Assembly (NCBI GenBank): GCA_027314845.1
Contig: DAHVAA010000020.1
Location: 1-13,521, forward strand
DNA: 13,521 bases
Source: Thermoplasmata archaeon
GTDB taxonomy: Archaea; Thermoplasmatota; Thermoplasmata; UBA184
Direction of reading: 5' to 3'
The translations under genes were made by a program, and so were the position numbers. Below the pieces are notes generated by a model. The model was not told where the DNA came from. It worked only from the letters and a program-made list of their open reading frames with translations, and made no database searches. How positions within the stretch are numbered: position 1 is the first letter of the stretch; each line of letters starts with the position of its first letter. This document shows, in pieces, positions 5,799-12,228 of the stretch.

Positions 5799-7331
5799 CT
5801 AGCTTCGGAACGCCTCGGCGAACGCCTCAGCCCCGAACGGCCGGCCCGAGACCTCCTCGATCCGGGGGAGCCAATCGTACCGGGAGCCGTGGCGGAACCA
5901 CTCCCGCGTCAGCCACGGTCCCACCCGGCGGTTCGGCCACAGGGGCGCACCGAACAATTCCCGGATCCGAGCCGCGAGCTGGTAGTGGAAAAGGTCCGCG
6001 AGGAGATAGTTCGGCGCGTAGACCGGGGAGTCCACGAAGAACGAGTCGACGAACGACAGCGGTTCGAAGTCGTCGTAGCCGAACAGGCGACGTTCGAGCC
6101 GGGTGACCTCGGGCTGGGGGTCACGGTCCGGCCGTTCGTAGAGCGCGAGCTCGGTATGCATCCACGTCGCGACGCGAGCCGCCCCGAAGAGGTCGGTGTT
6201 CCGTCGGACCTCGGCGAACGACTCGGCGGCCGAGCGGCTGACCCCCGGTCGGTCGGCCAGCCAGCGGGGGTCTCGAGGGATCTCCTCGAAAAACCCTCCG
6301 ATCCCCTCGTGAAGTCCCCCAAAGCTCGGGTAGTTTTCGTGCCAGCGGAGGAGGTGCCGGGGGGCGCGGATCGCCGCGGAATGGACCGCATGGCCCACTT
6401 CGTGGAACATCACCCGGTAGGCCTGCCAACCGCCCTGGGGGTGGACGAGGATTCGGACGTCCCGAGGGGGGTTTGGGGCCAGTGTGAGACCCCCCATCGG
6501 GATGTCGTGGAAGGCGAGTCGGAACCGGTACCGGTCGACCGGAAAAGCCCATCCCCGGATCGCTCGGAACACCGTCGGCAGGATGCCGGTTCGCGGGAAC
6601 GCTCGGTCGGTGAGCGGAGCGGCTTGCCCCAGGGCAAAGGATAGGTCCCACGGATGCCAAGTCCCGAGGCGGTCGACCGCCCGGTCGCGCAACCATCGGG
6701 CCACACGTCGGGTCGGCGCCACGGCGGCGCGGGCGAGCTCCTTCAACCGCGCGACGGAAACCCCCTCGAAGCCCAGCCGCATCGCGGCGAACGATGGGAA
6801 CCCCTCCCGGCGGGCGAGCTCATTGCGGAGCCGAACGAGCCCTCGAAGGCGGTCCTCGAGCGGACGATAGAGCGGCTCGAGCGCGTAGGCGGCACGGCGT
6901 CGTCGCTCGGGGTCCGGGTCCGTCTCCACCACCCGGTAAATCTCGGACCGTTCGACCCGACGCCCGTTCCAGCGCGGGCGAAACACTACGATGGCTCGCT
7001 GAAGAGCCGCCCGACGGCGAACCACCTCGGGGTGCTGCTCGACGCGCGCGTCGACCAGGACCCGCTCGAGAAGCTCGAGGCGTCGCGCGAACAGGGCCGG
7101 CCAGGTGACGGTCCGCGCGCGGCGGACCCAGGAGAGGATCTCCCCGTTGGAGAGCAGACGACCCCGCGCCAGCTGCCAGGGCTCGGAGCCCTTCGAGGAC
7201 CGTCCCGAGAAGAGGTCCCAGTCGGCCTCCAGGATCGCTCGGTCGAACCGCTCGAGGCGACGCTCGAGCTCTCGGACGAACCGGACCCCGTCCCGAAGAT
7301 TCGGTGAATCCGGGACGGCGAGCTCCGGCAC
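5799..7331 (-). CDS. M2/M3-like zinc metallopeptidase
   Basis: A 510-residue gluzincin-type peptidase, predicted soluble with no signal peptide. The zinc motif is H310-E-V-G-H314 (YRVMFHEVGHAVH), and the downstream Glu ligand is probably E342 in GGLHEGIGGFFEEI. That block resembles the M2 (angiotensin-converting-enzyme) 'GFHEAIGD' region. FVDSPVYAPNYLLADLFHYQLAARI (434-458 region) resembles the substrate-binding Tyr/His segment of M2/M3 oligopeptidases. The H314-E342 spacing is 28, against 24 in human ACE, so it is a divergent member. The long helical N-terminal half (1-260) is also typical of the fold. The start is GTG 7331, supported by a TATA-like box 25 nt upstream; an ATG at 7341 is out of frame. 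It is transcribed toward the GHMP kinase gene with a 105-base gap. Confidence 0.8.
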   Translation of the reverse strand: MPELAVPDSPNLRDGVRFVRELERRLERFDRAILEADWDLFSGRSSKGSEPWQLARGRLLSNGEILSWVRRARTVTWPALFARRLELLERVLVDARVEQHPEVVRRRAALQRAIVVFRPRWNGRRVERSEIYRVVETDPDPERRRRAAYALEPLYRPLEDRLRGLVRLRNELARREGFPSFAAMRLGFEGVSVARLKELARAAVAPTRRVARWLRDRAVDRLGTWHPWDLSFALGQAAPLTDRAFPRTGILPTVFRAIRGWAFPVDRYRFRLAFHDIPMGGLTLAPNPPRDVRILVHPQGGWQAYRVMFHEVGHAVHSAAIRAPRHLLRWHENYPSFGGLHEGIGGFFEEIPRDPRWLADRPGVSRSAAESFAEVRRNTDLFGAARVATWMHTELALYERPDRDPQPEVTRLERRLFGYDDFEPLSFVDSFFVDSPVYAPNYLLADLFHYQLAARIRELFGAPLWPNRRVGPWLTREWFRHGSRYDWLPRIEEVSGRPFGAEAFAEAFRS

Positions 7332-7353
7332 GCGCGCGCATCGAAGAATGAGG

Positions 7354-7360
7354 CATAAGG
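7354..7360 (-). promoter_or_regulatory. TATA-like box for the peptidase gene
   Basis: CCTTATG on the minus strand is centred about 25-26 nt from GTG 7331, and no Shine-Dalgarno intervenes. This fits a leaderless transcript and supports the GTG start. Confidence 0.5.
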
Positions 7361-7391
7361 TTACGCATCATGGAAAACGGCCGAGCGCGTT

Positions 7392-7414
7392 GGGGGACCG
7401 ACGGACCGACCCCC
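7392..7414. repeat. GACCGAC direct repeat inside a G5/C5 inverted repeat
   Basis: Two copies of GACCGAC (7396-7402 and 7404-7410) are separated by one G and flanked by GGGGG (7392-7396) and CCCCC (7410-7414). The element sits in the 209-base divergent intergenic region. It is 31 bases upstream of the peptidase TATA-like box and about 100 bases upstream of the membrane-protein TATA-like box. It could be an operator or a chance GC-rich pattern. Confidence 0.35.
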
Positions 7415-7512
7415 GGAAAGGATGGCCGGCCCGAGCGTCTACGGACCCTATCGGGGCTCGCGGGCCAACGCCACACGGCACCGGGCCCCCTCGCAAGTAC
7501 GAACTCGGGGTC

Positions 7513-7518
7513 CATATC
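7513..7518 (+). promoter_or_regulatory. TATA-like box for the membrane protein at 7541
   Basis: CATATC is centred about 25 nt upstream of ATG 7541 with no Shine-Dalgarno between, again consistent with leaderless transcription. Confidence 0.5.
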
Positions 7519-7540
7519 CGAGTAGCCGTACCTCCCCGGT

Positions 7541-8167
7541 ATGGTCACGGGCACCACCGTCCCAGGCGCGGAGTTCCCCCGCAGCAGCTCCCCGCCGGGA
7601 GCCTCGCCCCCACCGCCGATCGTCGGCTGGCGCGCGGTTCCATTCGTGGGGGTACCGGTGGCGGCGGTCGGGATTGCGCTCGCGCTCGGGACCTTCATCG
7701 CACTGGATTACGTGCACGTGATCCTCGGAGCCCTCTGGACCGGCATCGACGTGTTCATGGGGCTGGTCATCGGCCCGATTCTTGGGCGAATGAGCGGCCC
7801 GGCTCGGGCCGACTTCGTCCAGCGGCTGGTCCCGACCATGTTGTTCCTGATGCCGACGCTCGCGTCGGTCACGATCACCGCGGGGATCTATCTCGCGATC
7901 CACGAAGGGATCTTCCAGCTGGACCTTCTCGCGATCCAGCTCGCGGGCCTGTTCGTGATCATACTCTCCGCGCAGGGGTTCGGCATCCTAATGCCGAACG
8001 AGCTGCGGATCGTGCTCGAGCTCCGCCGCCCGAGTCCGGACATCGCCAAGATCGGCCGGCTCGGCTTGATGAATGCCCGGCTCGCGGGAGTCCAGGCCGC
8101 CTTTCAGATCGCGCTCATCTTCGTGATGGCGAACCTCGCGGCCGGGAACCTTTCGCTCGGGCTCTGA
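7541..8167 (+). CDS. Multi-pass membrane protein, CopD/DUF2269-like appearance
   Basis: A 208-residue integral membrane protein with a Pro/Ser-rich N-terminal tail (residues 1-28) and five likely TM segments at about 34-56, 57-82, 97-118, 128-150 and 183-203. The segment YVHVILGALWTGIDVFMG (57-74) carries His59 inside the membrane. This is reminiscent of the 'H-hhxxhhWhG' pattern of CopD-like and DUF2269 proteins, where intramembrane His may bind metal or haem. A second conserved-looking part is GILMPNELRIVLELRRP (148-164), followed by GLMNARLAGVQAAFQIAL. I do not know a function. The start ATG 7541 is set by the TATA-like box 25 nt before it. It is a single gene, divergent from the peptidase. 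Confidence 0.75.
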   Translation: MVTGTTVPGAEFPRSSSPPGASPPPPIVGWRAVPFVGVPVAAVGIALALGTFIALDYVHVILGALWTGIDVFMGLVIGPILGRMSGPARADFVQRLVPTMLFLMPTLASVTITAGIYLAIHEGIFQLDLLAIQLAGLFVIILSAQGFGILMPNELRIVLELRRPSPDIAKIGRLGLMNARLAGVQAAFQIALIFVMANLAAGNLSLGL

Positions 8168-8310
8168 CCCCAGTACTCCCAAGGTCGGCCTCGAGCGCGG
8201 ATGAGAACCGGGTCCGCGATACCCGCGCGCCGGGCTCCCGATCGGCGGTCGCGCGGCGCGACCGTTCTGCGGAAGGGGGAGGCCGCGCGGCGTATTCGAC
8301 CCGACGCCCC

Positions 8311-8592
8311 CTAAGTCGAGGTGGCAACGGGAAAGGCCGTCCGGGTGGGAGCTCGTCCGTGCGAGGAACTCGGGATCGAGTCGCACCATGCGTCGGAGGG
8401 TTCGTCGGGGACCCCCGGGTAGGTCATGTCCGTGAACGCCCGAACCGTCTCGGAGAGCCGGGGCACCTTCCGCCGCGTGGGCTCCGAGAAGATCCCGGGG
8501 TCACCGGCTCCGAAGTCAGTGCACCAGCCGAACGCGTCGTGGGTTGATGGTCGGATCGGGTGACGAAACGGGTAGCGAAAGGAGACCGTCAC
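8311..8592 (-). CDS. Doubtful small hypothetical protein
   Basis: A 93-residue ORF starting with GTG at 8592. Its composition is less arginine-rich than the surrounding shadow frames, and its third codon positions are mostly G or C, as in the real genes. The stretch DAFGWCTDFGAGDPGIFSEP, then PRLSETVRAFTDMTYPGVP, reads like protein, but I recognise no family. No TATA-like box or Shine-Dalgarno is visible upstream. It could be a real gene, a decayed gene or chance. Confidence 0.3.
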   Translation of the reverse strand: MTVSFRYPFRHPIRPSTHDAFGWCTDFGAGDPGIFSEPTRRKVPRLSETVRAFTDMTYPGVPDEPSDAWCDSIPSSSHGRAPTRTAFPVATST

Positions 8593-8645
8593 CTTGTCGA
8601 ACGGACCGCACCGAGCCTCGAGACGGCCCGGGAAGGGTCTCGCGC

Positions 8646-8673
8646 GTGAGGGTTCATCGACCTACTCCCTCAC
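8646..8673. terminator. Possible hairpin downstream of the 8697-9590 gene
   Basis: GTGAGGG (8646-8652) pairs with CCCTCAC (8667-8673) around a 14-base loop, 24 bases beyond the stop of the minus-strand gene. No T-run follows, so a terminator role is only a guess. Confidence 0.3.
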
Positions 8674-8696
8674 CCTCGATCGGGCAGCTCGTACGT

Positions 8697-9590
8697 TCAC
8701 GCCGCCCGGACGGTCGAAGACTCCGGCTGGCTCTCGTCATGGATCCTCGACCGGTTCACGACGAGCCAGCGGAAGCCGTCATCGACCTCGATGTTCGCGA
8801 GAAGGATCCCTTGCGTGGCAAGGTCCGAACGATACCGAAGGAGCGTCTCGAACACTTGGAAAGGGTCATCGCCGGTCCGGTCGGAGAGCTCACGGGTCGT
8901 GCCCATCCATCCGCCGTCCTGGACGAGCTCCTGGAACACCCGAAGATACCGGGGCAGCGCGCCGTCGGGGGCGGCCAGTGGCTGGGCGCCCGATACGGTG
9001 GGGTCGACCAGGGGGGCCGAGCCGATCGCGGGGATCGGGATCCGGGGCCGAGGACGACGCGGGGCCGCTTCCGCGGGTGGGTCTTCCGGAAGGTCGACCG
9101 GCATGGGGGAGTCCGACTCGAGGGCCGTCAGCATGGATTCGACCTCCTTGCGTAGGCGGTCGCGGTGCTCGTCCAGCTCTTCCAGGGTTCTCGGGGCTGG
9201 TCCTTCCCCCGGCGGGCTTGAGCTCGGGTCGACCACCGGAGCCTGGAGGGTCGGGATCTCGACGTCGGGGTCGGAGATGTGCGCTTCCACGATCCGTGCG
9301 AACTCCTCGATGTCACCCTCGGGCACGGGCCGGAGATTGCGTCGCATGCGGAACCGGTCCAGGGCGCTGCGAAGCTCCGCGCTCGGCACGGGGAAAGCAC
9401 GGCGCTGTGCCCCGTCGCGGAGCACGGCCCAGGGTCGCGAACGGGCGTCACGGAAAAGCTGGAGGTCGGCGTAGGCGACCAGGTCGCGGTACAGCTCGTG
9501 GGCCGGCGGCCCGCCCATGGCCCCGATCGGAGGGGTCCATTGGCCCGAGATCCGGCTCACTTCCCGGATCCGGATGTCCTCGAATCCCAC
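8697..9590 (-). CDS. Unrecognised modular protein: alpha/beta N-domain, coiled coil, C-terminal winged-helix-like domain
   Basis: A 297-residue protein with an uneven build. Residues 30-112 look like a compact alpha/beta domain (LQLFRDARSRPWAVLRDG, then PVPSAELRSALDRFRMRRN and an acidic helix). This pattern recalls the small domain preceding some phage or plasmid primase-helicases, but the similarity is weak. Residues 134-160 form a likely coiled coil (RTLEELDEHRDRLRKEVESM). Residues 161-212 are a Pro-rich linker (RRPRPRIPIPAI). Residues 213-283 (YLRVFQELVQDGGWMGTTRELSDRTG onward, ending in DGFRWLVVNR) look like a winged helix. I chose GTG 9590 because protein-like codons begin there (GFEDIRIREVSRISGQW). 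ATG 9518 would remove 24 residues, and the open frame back to 9806 is not protein-like. A TATA-like element lies about 75 nt upstream. It may be a DNA-binding or replication-associated protein, but this is a guess. Confidence 0.65.
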   Translation of the reverse strand: MGFEDIRIREVSRISGQWTPPIGAMGGPPAHELYRDLVAYADLQLFRDARSRPWAVLRDGAQRRAFPVPSAELRSALDRFRMRRNLRPVPEGDIEEFARIVEAHISDPDVEIPTLQAPVVDPSSSPPGEGPAPRTLEELDEHRDRLRKEVESMLTALESDSPMPVDLPEDPPAEAAPRRPRPRIPIPAIGSAPLVDPTVSGAQPLAAPDGALPRYLRVFQELVQDGGWMGTTRELSDRTGDDPFQVFETLLRYRSDLATQGILLANIEVDDGFRWLVVNRSRIHDESQPESSTVRAA

Positions 9591-9661
9591 TGGCCCGTTG
9601 CCCCCGGTACGGCCGGCGGTCCTCTGACGCCCCGGCTCTGGCCCTCCTGCGCAGGCGGTGT

Positions 9662-9668
9662 GGTATAG
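9662..9668 (-). promoter_or_regulatory. TATA-like element upstream of the 8697-9590 gene
   Basis: GGTATAG on the plus strand reads CTATACC on the minus strand, an AT island in the GC-rich spacer. On the minus strand it would start a transcript near 9638, giving a leader of about 48 nt to GTG 9590. It could equally face the plus strand, where no gene follows directly. Confidence 0.35.
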
Positions 9669-9796
9669 TTCTTGCGGGAGACAGGAAACGCGAAAACGGC
9701 CGTTCCGGGGACCGCGGGATGCGACCCCGGACGGCCGGCGGAGCCCCCTCAGCTCCCGGCGTCCCACCGTCGGGCCGGGCGGGAAAACCGCTGGAC

Positions 9797-9809
9797 AAAC
9801 CTTCAAGTA
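9797..9809 (+). promoter_or_regulatory. BRE/TATA-like promoter of the four-TM gene
   Basis: AAACCTTCAAGTA has the layout of a purine-rich BRE followed by a TATA box of the Thermoplasmatota type (TTCAAGTA). A start near 9831 would give a leader of about 75 nt before ATG 9906. That agrees with the strong Shine-Dalgarno at 9888-9897. Confidence 0.5.
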
Positions 9810-9859
9810 GCATGGCCCCGAGCCAGAGCTGTCCGCCCACGCCGGCCCCCGGCCCGAAT

Positions 9860-9875
9860 CGCCGGACTTTCGGCG
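9860..9875 (+). other. Small hairpin in the leader of the four-TM gene
   Basis: CGCCG (9860-9864) pairs with CGGCG (9871-9875) around GACTTT, ending 12 bases before the Shine-Dalgarno. It may only reflect the GC content, but it is in the predicted transcript leader. Confidence 0.25.
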
Positions 9876-9887
9876 TGGAGCTAACTT

Positions 9888-9897
9888 AAGGAGGTGA
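9888..9897 (+). promoter_or_regulatory. Full-length Shine-Dalgarno
   Basis: AAGGAGGTGA includes AGGAGGTGA, complementary to nine bases of the canonical 16S rRNA 3' end, and lies 8 nt before ATG 9906. It chooses ATG 9906 over GTG 9894, which lies inside the element. It is the strongest ribosome binding site in the window. Confidence 0.8.
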
Positions 9898-9905
9898 AAA
9901 CCAGG

Positions 9906-10304
9906 ATGGCAGAATTAACTGAACAGAGACTGGGTTACGGCTTCGGGCTTGTCGGGGGCCTATTGATCGCCCTCGGAGGCGTCGTGAGCTTCGCGTTCGG
10001 GGTCGCCGACCTCGTGGTCGGCCGATCCTTCGGCGCGTTGAACGCGATGAGCGAGACCGTGATCCTGTTCGTCGTCGGCGGCCTTGCGGCCTTCTTTGCC
10101 TGGCTCGGCTACCGCGACTGGAGCTCTCGCCCGCTTGCGAGCGGAGTATTGCTGGTCGTGATGGCCGTGCTCGGCTGGGCGGTCGTGGGTGTCGGCGCGA
10201 ACCTGCTGGCGCTCGTCGGGTCGCTGTTCGTCTTCCTTGCGGGGATCCTTTACCTGATCGACCCCGCGAAGAAGGCGACCCGCGCGCTCGTGACCTCTTC
10301 GTAG
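9906..10304 (+). CDS. Four-TM small membrane protein, probably highly expressed
   Basis: A 132-residue protein with a short polar head (MAELTEQRLG) and four hydrophobic segments at about 11-36, 49-68, 78-98 and 99-118, ending in the basic tail DPAKKATRALVTSS. I recognise no family beyond 'small archaeal membrane protein'. The first codons (GCA GAA TTA ACT GAA CAG AGA) end in A or T, unlike the GC-ending codons of the rest of the gene and its neighbours. With the perfect Shine-Dalgarno and a good TATA element, this suggests an unstructured, efficiently initiated mRNA. A GC-rich hairpin follows the stop by 9 bases. Confidence 0.8.
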   Translation: MAELTEQRLGYGFGLVGGLLIALGGVVSFAFGVADLVVGRSFGALNAMSETVILFVVGGLAAFFAWLGYRDWSSRPLASGVLLVVMAVLGWAVVGVGANLLALVGSLFVFLAGILYLIDPAKKATRALVTSS

Positions 10305-10313
10305 GGGCCGACC

Positions 10314-10334
10314 GAGCCCCCGAGGGGCGGGCTC
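10314..10334 (+). terminator. GC-rich hairpin after the four-TM gene
   Basis: GAGCCC (10314-10319) can pair with GGGCTC (10329-10334). Alternatively the inner GCCCC-CGA-GGGGC (10316-10328) forms a tight stem. It starts 9 bases after the stop. No T-run follows, so termination activity is uncertain. Confidence 0.35.
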
Positions 10335-10470
10335 CGACCGAAGCTCGCCGAGGGTCAGCGCCAACCCCTTCCCCCGCCCAAGCGAGGCAACCTCGCTCCC
10401 TCGCGCCCCTCCTCCCGAGGGTGTGCGACCGGCGCGCAAATCGTCAACTACTTCCCCGCGATCGCCAGCC

Positions 10471-11334
10471 ATGGGCACGCAGTCGGAGAAGGCGGCGCTG
10501 TTCCGCGAGCTTCACCACCGCTCGAACCCCCTCGTCCTGCCGAACGCGTGGGACGTCGCGAGCGCCCGGCTCTTCGAAGAGTCCGGCTTCCCCGCGGTCG
10601 CGACCTCGAGCGCGGGGCTGATGGTCTCTCTCGGGTACCCGGACGGACAGGAGATGCCCCGGCGGGACCTCCTCGCGGCCGTGGCCCGCATCGCGGGAAA
10701 GCTCTCCGTTCCGCTGAGCGCGGACGTCGTGGCCGGCTACGGTCGGGGCGCCAAGGAGGTGGCCCGGTTCGTGGGCCGAATGATCGACGCCGGCGCGGTC
10801 GGGATCAACCTCGAGGACCAGGACCCCTTTACGCACCAGCTCTTCCGAAGCTCCGCGCAGGTCCGAAAGATCCGGGAGGTCCGCGAGCTCGCGAACGCCC
10901 GCGGAGTGCCACTGGTCATCAACTCCCGAACCGATGCGTTGCGCCGGGCCGCTGGCGAGCCCTCCGAGCAACTGAAGGAGGCCATCCGAAGGGCTTCGGC
11001 GTACCGGGACGCGGGGGCCGACTGCGTGTATCCGATGGGGTTGACCGATGCGGCATCGATCGAGACGTTCGTCCGGGAGCTGGGGTGCCCAGTGAACGTC
11101 ATGGTGCGACGGGGACTTCCGCCCCTCGCGGAACTCGGGCGGCTGGGCGTGAAACGGGTGAGCTTCGGTCCGGCCGCATCGTATGCCGCGCTCGGCCTGC
11201 TTCGCCGCGCGAGCGAAGAGGTCCTGCGACACGGCTCGTTCGAGCTCTTGGTCGAGGGCGCCATCACCCACGACGAGCTGAACGCGCTCGCTTCCGCGGG
11301 GGCGCCCCCGGGCGGGGCCGACCCTCCGCGCTGA
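10471..11334 (+). CDS. Isocitrate lyase/PEP mutase superfamily protein, altered active site
   Basis: A 287-residue TIM-barrel enzyme of the isocitrate lyase/phosphoenolpyruvate mutase superfamily, which makes or breaks C-C or P-C bonds next to a carboxylate with Mg2+. Visible signatures are LPNAWDVASARLFEESGF (23-40), ATSSAGLMVSLGYPDGQE (44-61), GINLEDQ (111-117, Glu115), VINSRTDAL (149-157) and the C-terminal VSFGPAASYAALGLLRRA. In characterised members the metal loop reads D-x-D/E-x-G-Y-G; here it is D85-V-V87-A-G-Y-G, so the second acidic residue is replaced by Val. The lyase loop K-[KR]-C-G-H is also absent (DPFTHQLFRSS follows Glu-Asp-Gln). It is therefore not isocitrate or methylisocitrate lyase in the usual sense, and the reaction is unknown. 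ATG 10471 is chosen because the family N-terminus (FRELHHRSNPLVLPNAWD) begins just after it. No clear promoter is seen, though CAACTAC near 10445 is possible. Confidence 0.85.
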   Translation: MGTQSEKAALFRELHHRSNPLVLPNAWDVASARLFEESGFPAVATSSAGLMVSLGYPDGQEMPRRDLLAAVARIAGKLSVPLSADVVAGYGRGAKEVARFVGRMIDAGAVGINLEDQDPFTHQLFRSSAQVRKIREVRELANARGVPLVINSRTDALRRAAGEPSEQLKEAIRRASAYRDAGADCVYPMGLTDAASIETFVRELGCPVNVMVRRGLPPLAELGRLGVKRVSFGPAASYAALGLLRRASEEVLRHGSFELLVEGAITHDELNALASAGAPPGGADPPR

Positions 11335-11640
11335 GCTCACCGGACTCGTGTGGTCGGATCCCTTCGGCCACCGGTCTTTGGTCCCAGACCGCCATCTCTC
11401 GGGAGGATGGACGACGGATGCGATACCTCCTCGCGGCCGCGCTGACGGAAGTTGTGGAGGCCCGCATCCCAAGGAAAGCATGGAGCACAGATGCAAGACC
11501 GGCAATCGTGCGGCATTCCCCGCCCCTACGGGAGATGGCTCGCCGGGCGCATAGGGAAGGGCCGCAGCCGTCCTATGGATCGGACCAGCGTAGGCCGTGC
11601 CTCACCCGGAGGGGCGGGCCCGAAGGAAGAGCCCGACCCG
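11335..11640. other. 306-base spacer between convergent genes
   Basis: No convincing gene on either strand. It contains several potential hairpins: CGGTCT/AGACCG (11372-11377 with 11386-11391), GCATC/GATGC (11464-11468 with 11490-11494), CATAGG/CCTATG (11550-11577) and CGGGC/GCCCG (11615-11619 with 11631-11635). These could be transcript ends of the two convergent genes or an unrecognised structured RNA. I could not match it to tRNA, SRP RNA or RNase P RNA. Confidence 0.4.
11550..11577. other. Stem-loop in the convergent spacer
   Basis: CATAGG (11550-11555) pairs with CCTATG (11572-11577). Inside the loop GGC (11560-11562) can pair with GCC (11567-11569), giving a two-part stem. It is close to the 3' end of the minus-strand membrane protein gene. 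Confidence 0.3.
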
Positions 11641-12084
11641 TCAGGCCGTATTGCCGGAGAAAGGAGAGTTAGAGCGGCGGTACACCCACAGCGCGACCGC
11701 GGACAGGATCACGGCGTCCGCCAACAGGATATCGAACGGGTCGTAGAAATCGAACAGCTTCGCGAGCCCGATCACGGCGAAGATCGGCGCGATCATCGCA
11801 TAGCCCGCTCGGCGAAGCCGGCTCTCGGGGAGCCGTCCCGAGAGGTTAGCCAGCCAGAGGGCACCCCCGACGAGCGCCGCGAGCGCCACCAGAACGTCGG
11901 GAAGGTCGAAGTAGTCGGTCACCCACTTGACCGCTCCGAGCGCGAGCGCGTTCAGCGCGATCGCGACCTCGAACCCATAGCGGCGTCCCCAAAGATACGC
12001 AAGCCCGAGCGCGATCGGCAGCTCGACAACGAAGACGTCGGTGATCTCGGGAGTGATGCCGGGCGATAGCAGAAAGCTCGACAC
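11641..12084 (-). CDS. Five-TM membrane protein, function unknown
   Basis: A 147-residue hydrophobic protein with likely TM segments at about 15-33, 37-55, 60-80, 93-111 and 115-135, with loops carrying GRRYG, TDYFDLPD and KLFDFYDPFD. I do not recognise a family. The frame is open to ATG 12135, but the extra residues (MREEGRDKIRRRRSCCV) would overlap the TATA-like box. GTG 12084 lies 27 nt downstream of that box, the expected distance for a leaderless start, so I prefer it. It is convergent with the PEP-mutase-like gene and separate from the next minus-strand gene by about 145 bases. Confidence 0.7.
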   Translation of the reverse strand: MSSFLLSPGITPEITDVFVVELPIALGLAYLWGRRYGFEVAIALNALALGAVKWVTDYFDLPDVLVALAALVGGALWLANLSGRLPESRLRRAGYAMIAPIFAVIGLAKLFDFYDPFDILLADAVILSAVALWVYRRSNSPFSGNTA

Positions 12085-12107
12085 GACGCAGCACGACCGC
12101 CGGCGGC

Positions 12108-12114
12108 GTATTTT
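12108..12114 (-). promoter_or_regulatory. TATA-like box for the five-TM gene
   Basis: AAAATAC on the minus strand is centred 27 nt upstream of GTG 12084, with no Shine-Dalgarno between them. Confidence 0.5.
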
Positions 12115-12228
12115 GTCTCTCCCCTCCTCTCGCACCCGATCGCGCGTCGCGCAAGACCCGGCCGCTGCGCGCGCCGGCTAATCCCCGGCGGAACCGGTCG
12201 AGGGGAGGCGAACCCCATCACGGGGGGC

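Larger units (their letters stand above)
8168..8696. other. Gene-poor stretch
   Basis: About 530 bases lie between two well-supported genes. Plus-strand frames here are arginine/glycine/proline-rich and look like shadows. One minus-strand ORF (8311-8592) is faintly protein-like and is listed separately. CCCTAAGTCG at about 8308-8317 resembles a TATA element but no gene follows it. A hairpin lies at 8646-8673. I see no tRNA-like or repeat structure. Confidence 0.4.

Noticed and set aside
7105..8547. 480-codon plus-strand ORF
   Set aside because: It is low-complexity Arg/Pro/Ser translation crossing a divergent promoter region and out of frame with the membrane protein at 7541.
8594..9889. 431-codon plus-strand ORF
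   Set aside because: It is mostly antisense to the 8697-9590 gene and has no domain character. Only its last 25 codons, in the leader of the next gene, were worth mentioning.
10471..11334. Assignment as isocitrate lyase or methylisocitrate lyase
   Set aside because: The catalytic K-[KR]-C-G-H loop is absent and the metal loop is altered.
10548..11672. 374-codon plus-strand ORF
   Set aside because: It is a shifted frame of the PEP-mutase-like gene, and its composition is Arg/Gly-rich.
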